Assembly: GCA_949358305.1 (NCBI GenBank) | Contig: OX442314.1 | Coordinates: forward strand, 19,337,060 to 19,401,059 | Direction: 5' to 3' | Source of the DNA: Strigamia acuminata | Taxonomy: Eukaryota > Arthropoda > Chilopoda > Geophilomorpha > Linotaeniidae | Length of the DNA stretch: 64,000 bases | Part shown: piece after piece, positions 1-12,300 of the stretch | Numbering within the stretch: position 1 is the stretch's first letter | How the letters are laid out: every line of letters starts with the position of its first letter | The notes under the pieces: generated by a model | Told to the model about the DNA's origin: nothing | What the model saw: only the letters and a program-made list of their open reading frames with translations | Databases searched by the model: none | Position numbers and translations under genes: made by a program

Positions 1-67
1 ACACAGCTGGATTCCCCCCTAAAGTTTTCACCACTTACATGTAATAAAACGTAAAATAAGCGACTCG

Positions 68-252
68 CATACCGTAAAGCTTCAAATTGGCGTCGGAACC
101 GTTTTTCCGCCGGGAGGGAGTCAGCGGCGATTTAAGCCAATTTGTTTGAATATTTGCCAAACCCAAATAACCGCCGGGGTTCAAATAGGCGCAGGGAGTC
201 TAGACCAAAAAATAAATAAACGCTCGGCCGCAATTTGAAGCTTTACCGTACG
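68..252. repeat. Short inverted-repeat element (MITE-like)
   Basis: Two arms at about 68-89 and 231-252 are reverse complements with about two mismatches; the core 16 bp (74-89 and 231-246) match perfectly. The interior is unusually GC-rich for this locus and carries repeated short CGCCGGG-type words, like the element at 923-1300, and both begin with a TACCGTA-type terminus. No coding capacity is seen. It is probably a non-autonomous DNA transposon remnant; no target duplication was recognised. Confidence 0.55.
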
Positions 253-336
253 CATAAATGTTTAACATTCAGGTTAAATTGCTTAATTGAATGTGTCTAC
301 TGTTTTTCTAATGCTTAATTTCGATTGTTATTTTAG

Positions 337-3300
337 CTGCAAAAATAGCAAGCAATATGAATGCATCTGCTGACCCATGTGTAGATTTTTATAATTACGC
401 TTGTGGAAACTACGAGAAAAGAGTTTTACTAAATGAAGAACAGACTTCCATCAATTCCTTTAATTCTATTGATAGTGATATCCAAGCGCGGATGAGAGGT
501 AGGACTGAATTTTACTTATAAAAATTATATAAAAAAAATCAACTTTGAGAGTTACCTCAAAACTCAGTTTAGCGTGTAGACCTAATCACTCACGTCTGGC
601 AAAAATACGATGCTCTGTTAAAGATCACGTATTATTAAGGTCATTACCCACATTTCAGCGTATTTACCTATCAACTACCAGGCACTGTTTCACACCATTT
701 ATTCCCACTTTTCCTAACTTTCCTTTCTAAACAAAAAAAATTACGTTTAGAGTAAAAAGTAAAACATTAGACCACACTTCTGTTAATAAGTGACTCTCAA
801 GGACATAATTCAGTCACCAACACAGAGCACTTCCTTCTATGTAAAAGGTTATACTAAAAGGTTATAGGGGAGACAATAATGCGGTATGCCACAACAGTAA
901 TGCCACCACCACAGTACAAGAATACCGTACCGCCCCGTTTAATACGCGGGGTTCATTAAGACGCCGGCCCCGTTTTAGCGCCGGGCAGTTAGCGATCCAA
1001 AATTCAATAGGCGCCCGGCCCGTATAAGCACACATTCGGTCGGTGTATAAGACGCCTTCATTCTTCATTTACTTCATTTCCTCTGGTAAGACAGCGCTAT
1101 AGCTCCAATAAAGAGAAAACATTTGTACGACTTCGAATTTAAATTGCGTGCAGTGCGGTTTGCATTAGCAAACAGTGGCAAGAATTTTTTTTAATTTTTT
1201 TGGGTAAGCGCCGGGTTCGTTTAAACGCCGGGCTTCAAATTGACGCCGTGGCGGCTCAAAAAAATTAAGCGCCCGGGCTATTAAACGGAGCGGTACGGTA
1301 ACATATTGCCACACACATTATCCAAACAACTTTTATACCTATTTCCATTTTGATTTTCTTTAGAATTCATAAAACAGCCATGGTTGCCAACTGAACCCAA
1401 ATATTACAAGTTAATTAAAGATCTCTACGCTTCATGCATGAATGTTGGTAAATACTCTTGTTAGTGATTGAAATTTCTCGACTATTGATTGTTCTTCGCT
1501 CATTATTCCAGATGATATAGAACAGCTTGGAGGAGAACCACTACTTAATTCAATGCGTTCAGTTGGGGGCTGGCCAGTTGTTGAGGGAGACTCATGGGAT
1601 GCAAAAAATTTTGACTGGATAAAGACCATGCAAAAATTTCGTGGAATGGGTGTTTTTATGAATGTTATTATTGATATATCTGTTGTACAAGATTTGAAAA
1701 ACTCGAGCAGTTATATGCTCCAGGTATGTTGAATGTAATTAATTTAACAATCGAAATTGCTAAGTTCAAGTTATATTAAAATAAAATGGTTTTTCAATGC
1801 TCTAGTTAGATCAACCATTCTTAGGCATGCCCGACAGATCTTATTTCTTGAAAGGATTAGATGATCCTTTAGTTAAAGCTTACTACAAATACATGGTTGA
1901 AACTGCTGTTCTTTTACGAGCAGACCGAAACCGAGCAGAGACTGAGCTCAAAGAGTCATTGCAATTTGAAATTCAGCTAGCAGAGGTAATTAATTAACAA
2001 CAAATTTGCTTTTGTCTCATGAAAATTCAAAACTAATTTACAGATTTCAATACCTAAAGAAGAATTTAGGAATTACACAAAAATGTATAACAAAATGACT
2101 CCACCGGCTTTGAGTAAACTAGCAACAAATGTAAATATAACATGTTTTAATTCGTGTAAAAATGTGTCTAAAAATGAATCTTTTCGTTTGGATAGATCAA
2201 CTGGATTGAGTTTTTTAATGGTATGGGTTTACCAACCTCTATGGCTGACAATGAACAGATCTTGGTGATTAGTCCATCATTTATTCGCAATATTTCCTTG
2301 TTATTGGACCGTACTGATAAAAGGTAATAATTGTTCTAATAATTAACGAAATGGCACTGCAGCAAAGGGAGATTAAAATTCAAAGTTATAACTATCGAAG
2401 AAATAAACGAAAACTTCGACATTTCGAAGAAATGAAATTCGAAGAAATGAAATTCGAAGAAGTGATGGAAACCCCTTTTGAGCAGCTCCCTGAATATTGA
2501 ATATTAATAAAAGTAAAATTAGGTTAATAAAATATATCATGCGTGAAAGTGATATATCAGATGACATGACATCGACCCCAAAACTAAAGCTCCCGTCACA
2601 GTTCTACTTTTTAATACTTGTGCTGCAGGGAATGCAACAGATGGTCAATTATGCATTTCCAATACGTATATTAATTCAAAAGTAAACTGCAGAAATTTTT
2701 ATAGAAAACATAACTTGTAGTCAGTCAAATTTTACATCAATTTTTACATGTTACAACTGGCAAACTTCATAATTAATTAATTACTTTTCCAGGGTTGTCG
2801 CTAATTACATGTTCTGGAGAATGGCACGGTCTTTATTAGATACGTTAAATCGTGATTTTCAATATTTACGATCAGAGTATAGGAGACATTTAACAGGACA
2901 AGCCAGTCAACCTGCTAGAGCTTATTACTGTAGTGATACAGTATTTGAAAATTTGGATATAGGCATTGGAGCTATGTATGTTAGAAGTTTGTTTAGTAAG
3001 AAATCAAAAGCACTAGTAAGTTTTGTAACCTTAAACGCTCCACATATAGAGTAGATGTGAACTAGTCTGTTATTTAACATTTCAGGCATCAGAAATAGTT
3101 AACGAAGTTAAAACTGAATTTTACAACAGTTTTGAGACTGTGGATTGGTTAGATAAAGAAACACTTGACAAAGCTCTAAAAAAAGTATGTTTTTGCTTAG
3201 AAAAATATAATAAATTGCAATAAAAATAAAAAATAAAACTAAACTAATTTAGTTGATAATTTGGCATTGCAGATGGCGGCTATGAGAGATTACATAGCTT

Positions 3301-4703
3301 ATCCTGATGAACTACTTAATGAAACTATAGTGGATGAATATCACAAAAGAGTAAGTAATGCAAAACTTGTATCGTCTAGCTAAAACAAATAAATGTGTAA
3401 ACTTTTTGTAATTTACAGCTATCTATTTCCCAAGATGAATATTTCCATAATATTTTAAGAATAAATAAATTTACCACAGATTTTTACTTATCAAGACTGA
3501 GGCAGCATTCTTATGAAACACAGTACAGATTATTAATAAAATAAACCTAACAGATATTCCAAAATTTAACATAATTTAAAATAAATTACAGGTGGATTAA
3601 TGTTGGAACAGCAGCTAATGTTAATGCATTTTACAAGTTTTCCGATAATATTATGGGTAAGTGAAGTAAATAAATATGACATAATACATTATATATTATA
3701 TTAATGTAATTTAATTATATTTTTCTTTAGTTTTTTATGCGGCAATATTAAATGGTGCATTTTTCAACGCTGATTATCCTAAATACATGAATTTTGGCAG
3801 CATTGGATTTATCGTTGGGCACGAAATCAGTCATGGCTTTGATGACAGAGGTAATGTGTATAAATTAAATAAGATTCAAACGAATTGACAGTAGAAAATA
3901 AATTTCACCAATCTTCTTTGAGAATGTATTTACTTCTGCTTGCTAATCACATCTTTTGTGCAGTACAGGTCGCCAGTATGACGAATACGGGAATTTAAAT
4001 AAATGGTGGACAGCAGAAACAGATGCAAAATTCATCCAAAAATCAAGATGTATTGTAGAACAATATGGAAATTATACAGTTCCTGAAGTCAATGACCAAG
4101 TACAACAACAACAAAATAAAAATCATAATAATTTTATATTTAACTATTCGCTTTTCTATCTAGATAAATGGCATTAACACACAAGGAGAAAACATCGCTG
4201 ATATTGGCGGAATGAAGAAAGCTTATAAAGTACGAGTTAAAAAAATTAAATAAACGGTGATATACAAAATAAACCAATTTAAAATATACAAAAGGCATAC
4301 AACAATTGGGTAGCAAAGAATGGAGAGGAACAACGTCTCCCAAGTTTAGGTTTAACTAACCGACAAGCTCTCTGGCTAAGTAACGCAAATGTAAGTAGAT
4401 TTGGCGTAATTAATTAAATTTTCATTCTCAAAAGCAAAAAATGTTCTGAAAATTCTAGGTATGGTGTTCAAAAACAAGAAAAGAGTACTTACAATTAGAA
4501 GTTACGACTGATGCTCACAGCCCAGCTCGATTCAGGTAATTTCTCGCCTTTGTTGGTCGAAAGAGGCGGATTATTCACGATGGCGTCTTTTTCTTTGTTA
4601 AAGAGTCATTGGACCTTTCTCCAATTCCGAGGATTTTGCTAGAGATTTCAACTGTCCCATCAACTCGCCTATGAACCCTGCGAAAAAGTGTGAAGTTTGG
4701 TAA
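337..4703 (+). CDS. M13 (neprilysin-like) zinc metallopeptidase, gene 1, 5' partial
   Basis: This is a neprilysin-family peptidase, normally a type II membrane ectoenzyme that cleaves peptides. Exons: 337-498, 1364-1447, 1512-1723, 1806-1985, 2044-2130, 2196-2323, 2793-3015, 3086-3184, 3273-3350, 3419-3522, 3592-3656, 3731-3850, 3969-4099, 4164-4229, 4295-4390, 4459-4535, 4604-4703. They join in frame into 669 residues ending in TAA. Visible motifs are [12 protein letters not shown] near the start, the substrate-binding motif NAFY, the zinc motif HEISH (3830-3844) followed by [11 protein letters not shown] supplying the third zinc ligand, HSPARFR with the catalytic His and Arg, and the C-terminal CEVW. 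All catalytic positions are present, so it should be active. The cytoplasmic/transmembrane exon is missing and probably lies left of the window. An 865-bp intron holds the repeat at 923-1300. The family is certain; the substrate is unknown. Confidence 0.88.
923..1300. repeat. Inverted-repeat element (MITE-like) in intron of M13 gene 1
   Basis: The termini 923-944 and 1279-1300 are 22-bp reverse complements with a single mismatch, starting TACCGTACCG. The 378-bp interior is rich in CGCCGGG/GCGCCCGG words unlike the surrounding AT-rich intron, and resembles the element at 68-252. It has no convincing ORF. This is the structure of a non-autonomous DNA transposon; flanking target duplications could not be recognised with confidence. 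Confidence 0.7.
2423..2465. repeat. Short tandem repeat in intron
   Basis: About three copies of a 15-bp unit beginning TTCGAAGAAATG lie head to tail (2423-2437, 2438-2452, 2453-2465, the last diverged) within the 469-bp intron 2324-2792 of M13 gene 1. No function is evident. Confidence 0.6.
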
Positions 4704-5574
4704 AATTAATTGAATGTTCTATTGACATAGTGCAATATACGAGTATTTGTTAATACAAATACTACTAATACTTTATTTTACCCAGCAAAAAACCATGTTA
4801 AATTTGTATTCTTTCTTATCATTTTCATTTTGGTTAAAAATATTTGTGTTAGTTAAAATAAAATTATTATTTATACACAAAAAATACCATACTTATTTGA
4901 AGAACATGACTTGGCTGTTTATTTTCGTGCTTTCAAAACTATGCAAGTTGTAACGTGTTCCATCACAATTTAACCTTCAACCTATCATGACCCAGTTACG
5001 TCAAAGACTGATCCACGCTGAAAAGATTCCACGATCGATCCATAGAGAGCAGCAGGTGTTATTTGTTTGTTGTTGTGGTTCTCCTAAGAAAAGGTCGTCA
5101 TGGTAGCTTAGACGAATTCGTCTAAGATGGTAGCATATGTGTTGTGAAACATTTTAAACTACGTATACGCAATAAGCTCAATCAAACTATAATACGATAT
5201 CCTGTGACGAGTTTTATCAATACCTTCGTCTCATTCTGCATTCCAATCGAACACTGTAAGTTGAATTTGTAACAGTTTTCTGTGTCATCGATCACGTGAT
5301 TATGCTTAACACTCGGGTTTCAACTCGTGGTTAACTAATCTCGTATAAAGTTAAATTCACTATCGAACAAGTTATCATTGTTTTTTTTTTATAACAAAAA
5401 ATTGTGATTGTATTGCAGGCACAAATCTTATAATCGAAGACTATCATTCGGACTGTGTTACGGGTCATGTCATGTGGTGATGCCGCAACAAGTGCTATCG
5501 CGGAATCATGTGATCTGAACTGATTTAAACGACATAATTCTTGAACAGAGTGAGCTAACAAAGTAACTAGCACA
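4704..5574. other. Intergenic region between M13 gene 1 and the SLC35F6-like gene
   Basis: No gene is supported here. An AATAAA at 4857-4862 is a plausible polyadenylation signal for M13 gene 1. The right half should hold the promoter and leader of the transporter gene, including two E-box-like sites listed separately. The short ORFs on both strands have no recognisable content. Confidence 0.6.
5292..5299. promoter_or_regulatory. TCACGTGA palindromic E-box (CLEAR/M-box-like)
   Basis: A perfect TCACGTGA palindrome lies 276 bp upstream of the ATG of the SLC35F6-like gene. A second near match, TCATGTGA, is at 5506-5513. TCACGTGA and TCATGTGA are the core sites of MiT/TFE factors (TFEB, MITF), which in animals drive lysosomal genes, and vertebrate SLC35F6 is a lysosomal membrane protein. 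Binding is inference only; one 8-mer can occur by chance. Confidence 0.3.
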
Positions 5575-7487
5575 ATGTGGACCAAATATCATTATTTTTT
5601 GGCACTACTAATGGTGATAACAGGATCAATTAATACTCTTAGTACTAAGTAAGTCAAATTTCATTTCATTTTTGATTTTTTGCGAATTAAAAAAATTACT
5701 TTTTGCAGATGGGCAGACGATACTTACGCTATAGGAATAAATAATGATAAACATCAATTTGATCATCCATATGTACAAGTAGGTATCAAGTTAAAAAAAA
5801 TTGCCTTTATGAAATTTTTGTTGAATTTGTCATGTTGTTTTCTATTTTAAACGTCTTTTCAATATTTTTCAGTCATGCGGCATGTTTATTGGAGAAATGC
5901 TCTGCTTTCTGGCCTTTGGATGTTTATACATGTACAACAAGCGGACAGTGGCTCCAGAAACACGGCAGCCAATACCAAAGTTCAATCCTTTTATTTTTCT
6001 GCCACCGGCGATGTTTGATATGATAGGAACATCGACAATGTATTTTGGATTAACCTTAACTTTTCCATCAAGTTTTCAAATGCTTAGAGGTACGGTACGT
6101 CGCTTATCTTTATTAGTTTAGTAATGTATTAACATTATTTCAACAGGAGCTGTTATCATCTTTACTGGTTTGCTGTCAGTTGCCTTTTTGAATAGGACTT
6201 TAAAGAAACAAGAGTGGGCCGGCATTTTTACAATAATATTAGGCCTCGTTATTGTTGGCTTGTCCGATTTTTTAATGGGGAATGACAACACGACTGATGT
6301 GAATGGAATTATTACAGGTTAATTATGCATTTAATACGTTTTAATTTAGATAATACTCATTTTTTTAATTGTTTTTAGGAGATCTGTTGATTGTTGCTGC
6401 TCAAGTTATTGCTGCATGTCAAATGGTAATCGAAGAAAAGTTTGTCGTCAAGCATAATGTACCTCCGCTGTTAGCGGTGGGGTTTGAAGGTGTGTTATTA
6501 ACAAACTGCAAATGTATTTATTTTATTTTAATTAAATTGTTTTATATATTTTTTTTTAAAGGTTTGTTTGGATTCGTCGTTCTATCCATCCTTTTAATCC
6601 CGATGTATTTTATCCGACTATCTGGGAAATTTGCTAGAAATCCTGAAAACCGGTTTGAAGATCCGATAGATGCGTTTACACAAATGGGGAACAGTTTGAT
6701 ACTTTGTGTTGCTTTACTTGGTAAATATATATACGCACTTTCTTTTTTAAATTTAAACAATCACGATCTTTGACCATCTTTAAACTTATATGAGTTTGAG
6801 GTATTCTAGTAATAATTACAATTTTCAGTTACCAAACTTAAAAAAAAAATCTTGTTTGGGATGCAATGTTTCTGAGAGCATCTTTTAGGTCAAATTATTA
6901 GGCTGTAGCTCATATTTAATTAATTAATTAATTAATATTTTTAGCACAATTCTACTAAATATTTCATTTTATTATCAGAATAATTTTAAATGTATATATA
7001 TTTTTAATGAATTTAAAAAGAAATTAGAATGAGTAAGCAATTCTAAAATGAGAAGAAGTTTTCGTATCTATCATTTCTCATCAAGTGTTACAAACTTTGA
7101 AAGGGTGGTACAATACATTTTTAAATTGCAGGTAATATTCTCAGCATTGCGTTTTTCAATTTTGCTGGAATCAGTGTTACCAAAGAAATGAGTGCTACAA
7201 CGAGAATGGTGCTGGACAGTGTGCGGACAGTTGTTATATGGGCAGTCTCCTTAGCATTTAACATCGGAGGTCAAAAGTTTCATTATTTACAAGTTATTGG
7301 TTTCATATTCTTGATTATCGGCATGTGTTTATACTACGATATTATTATAATGCCATTCCTTCGCGCCAAGGGTTGCTGTGGACCTAGAGTTATTGCAGGA
7401 GCACATACTGAAAACAACATACAAGAAAATGGGAATGATGCACACAAAATTGATGTAAATGATAAAGCCAATTTAGTTGAGCCGTAA
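5575..7487 (+). CDS. SLC35F6: SLC35F6-like solute carrier (drug/metabolite transporter superfamily)
   Basis: This is a complete multi-pass transporter of the nucleotide-sugar-transporter-related SLC35F group. Exons: 5575-5648, 5709-5778, 5873-6089, 6147-6317, 6379-6489, 6562-6720, 7132-7487. They encode 385 residues from ATG (5575) to TAA, with all phases consistent. Recognisable stretches are N-terminal MWTKYHYFLALLMVITGSIN, KWAD, FDHPYVQ, the FLPPAMFDMIGTSTMYFGL segment, SFQMLRG, the LIVAAQVIAACQMVIEEKFV helix, and NILSIAFFNFAGISVTKEMS with the following TTRMVLDSVRT motif, which is highly conserved in SLC35F6. About ten hydrophobic segments fit the DMT fold. The hydrophilic C-terminus is rich in Asn and Asp. 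In vertebrates this protein is lysosomal/mitochondria-associated and its substrate is unsettled. It is a single-copy gene sitting between two M13 genes. Confidence 0.9.
6918..6936. repeat. TTAA-type microsatellite in intron
   Basis: A short run of the tetramer ATTA/TTAA lies in the longest intron (6721-7131) of the SLC35F6-like gene. It is a simple sequence repeat without evident function. Confidence 0.5.
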
Positions 7488-7542
7488 ACTTAATTTGAAA
7501 CATTTCATGTATAATAGAAATAACTAAACAAATCAATCATGT

Positions 7543-7548
7543 AATAAA
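7543..7548 (+). terminator. Polyadenylation signal AATAAA of the SLC35F6-like gene
   Basis: A canonical AATAAA starts 56 nt after the stop codon of the SLC35F6-like gene. The position is typical for a short 3' UTR. Confidence 0.55.
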
Positions 7549-7559
7549 TTCTGATTATA

Positions 7560-9040
7560 GCAATTAATTTATTGCATTATGGTACGGCAATTATAATTTG
7601 TTTGCTTAGTTAGGCTGAAGGTCTTCTTTCTTTACAACAAACGGGAGATTTAAAATAATTATTTACATTTGATTGATCAACCCAGCACCCTCTCAGTGTC
7701 CGTTCTTGGTCACAGTCACAACAGAAACGTTACAACTGCCACCAGAGACCTTACCTTGTGATAACCAACCACAGGGTCAGAGCTCTTTGCTGGCGCATAT
7801 CTATGGGGGTAGCTGAGAGGCTGCAGTTAGCCGGATTCCCTGAAAAAAATTTTTGAAAATTTGAAATTCTTTAATTTTTTTATGTGGTGTTCAGCATTTA
7901 TCAGACCAAAATTTTGGTATAAAACTGAAGTTGTTAGATTGGTATCCAAAACAGCAACTTTTTGGAAACTTACCGCAGTAACGACGGTATTACTCCGCTG
8001 TAAGCAGCATGCCATTGGACATGGGTTTACCAAGTTTTTAGAATTTCAGTAAAACAGTTTTAACTGACATGCCAATATAAGTAAAAAAGCTGTTTTTTTT
8101 TTTTTATTTAATAAGATGAACAATTATGTTGGAATTTGGGCCTGAAATTTGAGTTGTGGGTAAATTTATAGAAATTTAAGCCAATTTCCTACATTCAGGA
8201 CATCTAAAAAGGATTTTTATGCTTGTTTTGGCTGAATTCTCATTGAAAAAAATGCGTACTCACATCGGCATGACAGTAAAAACGGGGTTTATCGGCATGC
8301 CAGTAAAACTCGCGGCTTAAAGCGGGCTAATACGGAAAATATTTTTTGATAGGGAACAGTAAAATACCTTTTTAGGTTTAAAGCTAACTAGCATGGAAAC
8401 TCACCAACTTTGGTTAGCATGTTTTACTGAGGACATGCAACAATTCAATCAAATGGAAGGAATGTTGTACTATAAATGGTTTTTGTATTTGCCAAGAAAA
8501 TCTGAAGCCTGGATTTAAAGTAATGTAAATAGAGCTACCGGTAACTGTTTTTACATGCAAACTTGTGTATCAAACTTAATTTACGTCAATAAACAGACCT
8601 TGAACTGTATGCTAATCTATATCATTTAGCCAAAGGCAGGAAATTTTAAAAATTTCGTTTCCACTTTCTTAAATTCGACTTGAATTTCTATTTTGGGGAT
8701 TGTGGGCACATTCAAACATACCAAATACAAATGAAGATTTATACTGATTAATGCCGCATTTATTTGTCAGCTGTTTTAGTCAAGCATCAACACAAATAAA
8801 ACTGAAAATTCTTGTCTGTGTTAGGTGTTTGGGTGTTTTCACTGCATTCAGTTTGACGTTTTTAGTTCATACAGTTTGTAAATCGTAACACGACATAAAC
8901 CCAGCACTTTTTTTCAAGATGCCAACAACACAATACAACTGACAGAACTCAGGAGATCTTTTGAAAGTGAAGACGATGTAATTTTCATTTGATTAAAAGG
9001 TCAACGTACAACGGAAATATTCATTAAACTTAATGTGTTA
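7560..9040. other. Intergenic region, nothing recognised
   Basis: This is about 1.5 kb of AT-rich DNA with no ORF of recognisable content on either strand, no RNA gene and no clear terminal repeats. Words such as GGCATGCCAGTAAAA and GACATGCCA recur between about 8010 and 8310, which may be remains of an old repeat, but no boundaries could be drawn. Confidence 0.4.
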
Positions 9041-9122
9041 CAAATAAGACCTTCACCTTTGTGGAAGATAAAATATTCAACTGATTGATTGGTCACAACC
9101 AAAAAAATGTTTGGCCTACTTT
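9041..9122 (+). promoter_or_regulatory. Conserved upstream block of M13 gene 2
   Basis: AATAAGACCTTCxCCT, followed about 45 bp later by AATGTTTGGCCTA, occurs here and again upstream of the other tandem M13 genes at about 14545-14625, 35617-35695 and 40229-40305. Away from these words the M13 gene 2 upstream region is poorly conserved, so the preserved words could be promoter elements. Confidence 0.35.
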
Positions 9123-9339
9123 AGGCAATAATAAAAAATTTAAATGTTACTCAATTATGAGTGAATAACTTTCAAAGCCATCATTCATTTAACACTAACA
9201 AGCTTGGAAGAAGTGTATTGTCAGTTGGGACTATGTAAATCATTTTTGTTCAGTTTTTCCTTTCCGTTTACATACAATTTTGCTCGACTCTGCAATAGTT
9301 AACCATTTATTTCTTTAATTCAATTTTTTTTACGATCAG

Positions 9340-12300
9340 GGCAAAAAAAAAAGGATGTTGTTGGAAACCAAATTCGAAAAGCGAAAGAAATCTTTTCATA
9401 TTGCTCATTATTTTTATAGTTACGTCAATTTTTCTAATAATTGGATTAATTTTAAAATCAAGATCACGTAAGTAATTTAATCTTGTTTATAATTTGATTT
9501 TACGTTTAGAAAATTAAATTGCAGAGGAAAAAGTTTGTAATTCCAAAGTATGCATTGAAGCAGGTAATAATTTTTAACATACACAACATACATATTTAAT
9601 TTTCCCGTAATTTATTTTGTATTTTTGCGATTAGCTTACGAACTTCTCACAAATATGGACCCGACAGCTGACCCTTGTGTGGATTTCTATCAGTTTGCCT
9701 GTGGAGGATTTGCAAACACAACAAATGCATTGCAGCATTCAGCACTCAATAAGTTTGAAGCAAAGATGGTGGAAAACTTGGAACAGTTAAGAAGTAAGAA
9801 TTGAAATAGCGCGGAATTATTTTACTAATTATTTATCATTTAATACAGAAATCATTATTCAACCGTGGAAATCTAGCGAGCCTAGATATTACAAGCTAGT
9901 CAAAGATTTATATTCATCGTGTCTGAATGAATGTGTGTAAGCTTTATCATTATTTATTGCATATTTTCGTAAGTGACAAGTATTGTCACTGTCACATAAA
10001 TTTCAGATTCTGTTCTATTAATTGAAAGATTAGGATCATGTAATTTTATGATATTAACCAAATTTGGTCCATGGTCCAACCCATCATTCTTTAAACTATG
10101 CATAAAAAGGGCTAAGTAGCCATAAAAGTTTGCGAAACGCTGATAATTTTCTGCTACGGCTGAAATTGAAAGCCGTGTCTAGTAGTTTAGTTTATCAAAA
10201 TAATTCTAAAATTTGAAAATGGTTACCGACGTAGGGCGCAGCATAGTTTTCTGTAGTTGTTTTGTTTTGTTCTATTTACCGTAGTAGTTATTGGTAAAGT
10301 AACTAGTAGTATTGCTGCTTGTAAAAGTGGTTTGTTGTGTTAATATATATTTTTTTTAAACCTTGAAAAAAATAGCTAAAATTGAAGAATTAGTGGATTC
10401 TCCTTTACGCACAATGTTAAAAGAAGTTGGAGGATGGCCTGTTTTGGAAGGATCTGACTGGAAGGAAAATAATTTTGATTGGAGGCAAACTCTTGTTCAG
10501 TTCAGAAGCATGGGGACCAACTTTAATTTATTTTTCTACTTGGATGTGAGGTCGAATTTATTGAATTCTGACGAATACGTTCTAAGTGTAAGTCACTAAC
10601 GGTAGATGTTTTATTTCTTTAATTACAATTTAAAATTGCAGATAGGCGAGCCATCGACGGTGCTACCTATAGAATATTACAAGAAAAAGAAATATCGTGA
10701 AGGTTATTTAAAATTAATGGTAGATATAGCAGTATTGCTTGGTGCAGATAAAACACAAGCTGAACGCGAAATGAAATCAGTACTTGACTTGGAGACGAAA
10801 ATTGCTGAGGTAAACTATTCAATCGAAATGCTGGAATATGTTTAATTGCTTTATTTTGCAGTTTCTAGTGCCGTTGGAAGAAAGACGAAATGTTTCAAAA
10901 TTTCACAACGAATTTATTGTTGATGACCTTCAAAAAATAATGTCTCACATATCGTGGGTTGATTTCTTAAATAGTATGAAATTTTCAACGGTAATATCCA
11001 AGTACGACAAAGTTTTTGTTACTGTTCCAAACACCTTGAAACAATTATCTGCTTTGCTTGAAAAAACAAACAAACGGTCAGTTTTATAATGGGCTGTGCT
11101 GTGCCCATTTCTGTCCAGCCCTATTCCGACGGTCCCTAAACATCGCAAAATGGAGGCTTTGCATATGCTCACAATCAAAAGAATGGGGGAAAACAATAAA
11201 ATAAATAAATTTGAAGTGTGGGACCGCGTGGAATAGGACTGCATTGAATAATTGGTGCGGAATTGGGCTGAGCCGGTTTTAATCTCTGAATAAGTTTTCT
11301 TAGAGGTGTATAATTAATTCTAATTTTGTTTCTAGAATTATTTCTAATTACATGTTGTGGAGAATTGTTTTGGGTCACTGTCAGCTTCTGCATAAGAAAC
11401 TACAAACAGTGTGCAAGGAATTCTATGAAAAATTCCTAGGATATGTTCCTTTTTCAACGAGAAAACACTATTGCATTAACACCGTCTTCTCTGCTTTGAA
11501 AATGGCAACTGGTGCTATATATGCTAAGAATCTATTTGATCCTGAATCTAAAGCAGTGGTATAACTGAGCTATTTTGTTATTATTTTGTTAGCTAATTAG
11601 TTATTCATCGGCCATCGCAGGTAACTGATCTTATTTTAAATGTAAAAGAAGTGCTATCTCATAGTTTGAGCAATACCAAGTGGATGGATCCAGAAACACT
11701 AACGAAAGCTATGGAAAAAGTTGTAATTTCATAACACTTTAAGCTCATTTATTTTTGGATGATTTAATTTCAGTTAGGAACAATGAAAGAATATATTGCT
11801 TATCCTAAAGAACTATTAGATGATTCCATAATTAATAATTTTTACAAGTCGGTATGTTTTTCTTGCAAAACTGTCTAGTTTTTGAGCAGCAGCATTGAAT
11901 AGACGGCACTGAAGCTCACTTCAAATATCGTGGAATATTTATTATGTTTAATATTTTTACAGCTTAAAATTACCAGAGATGAGTATTTTCAAAACCTCTC
12001 AAATTTGTCTAGGTTTGTGACTGATTTTTATTTTTCTTTGCTAAACAAAAGAGTTGATGAAACGAGGTAAATTTATAGACATTTTATAGACATTTTTTTT
12101 TTTCAAGTTATTTATTTTAATTCAATTATTTCAGTTGGATTAGGTTTAGTGGCAGTGCAACAGTAAATGCTCATAATTTTTTTTCGGCAAATCGCATACG
12201 TAATTTAATATCGTAATAACTTAACGGCTTGTTTTATAAATAATTTTATTTTCAGAGATTTACGCCGGGATATTGGGTGGTAGTTTTTTTAATCCTCATT

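Noticed and set aside
2083-2268. An ORF that reads through from exon 5 of M13 gene 1 and stops early, suggesting a truncated gene
   Set aside because: A normal intron (2131-2195) removes the out-of-frame part; exons 2044-2130 and 2196-2323 join in phase with the paralogues.
5331-5585. 84-codon minus-strand ORF before the SLC35F6-like gene
   Set aside because: It covers the expected promoter and leader of the transporter and resembles no protein family.
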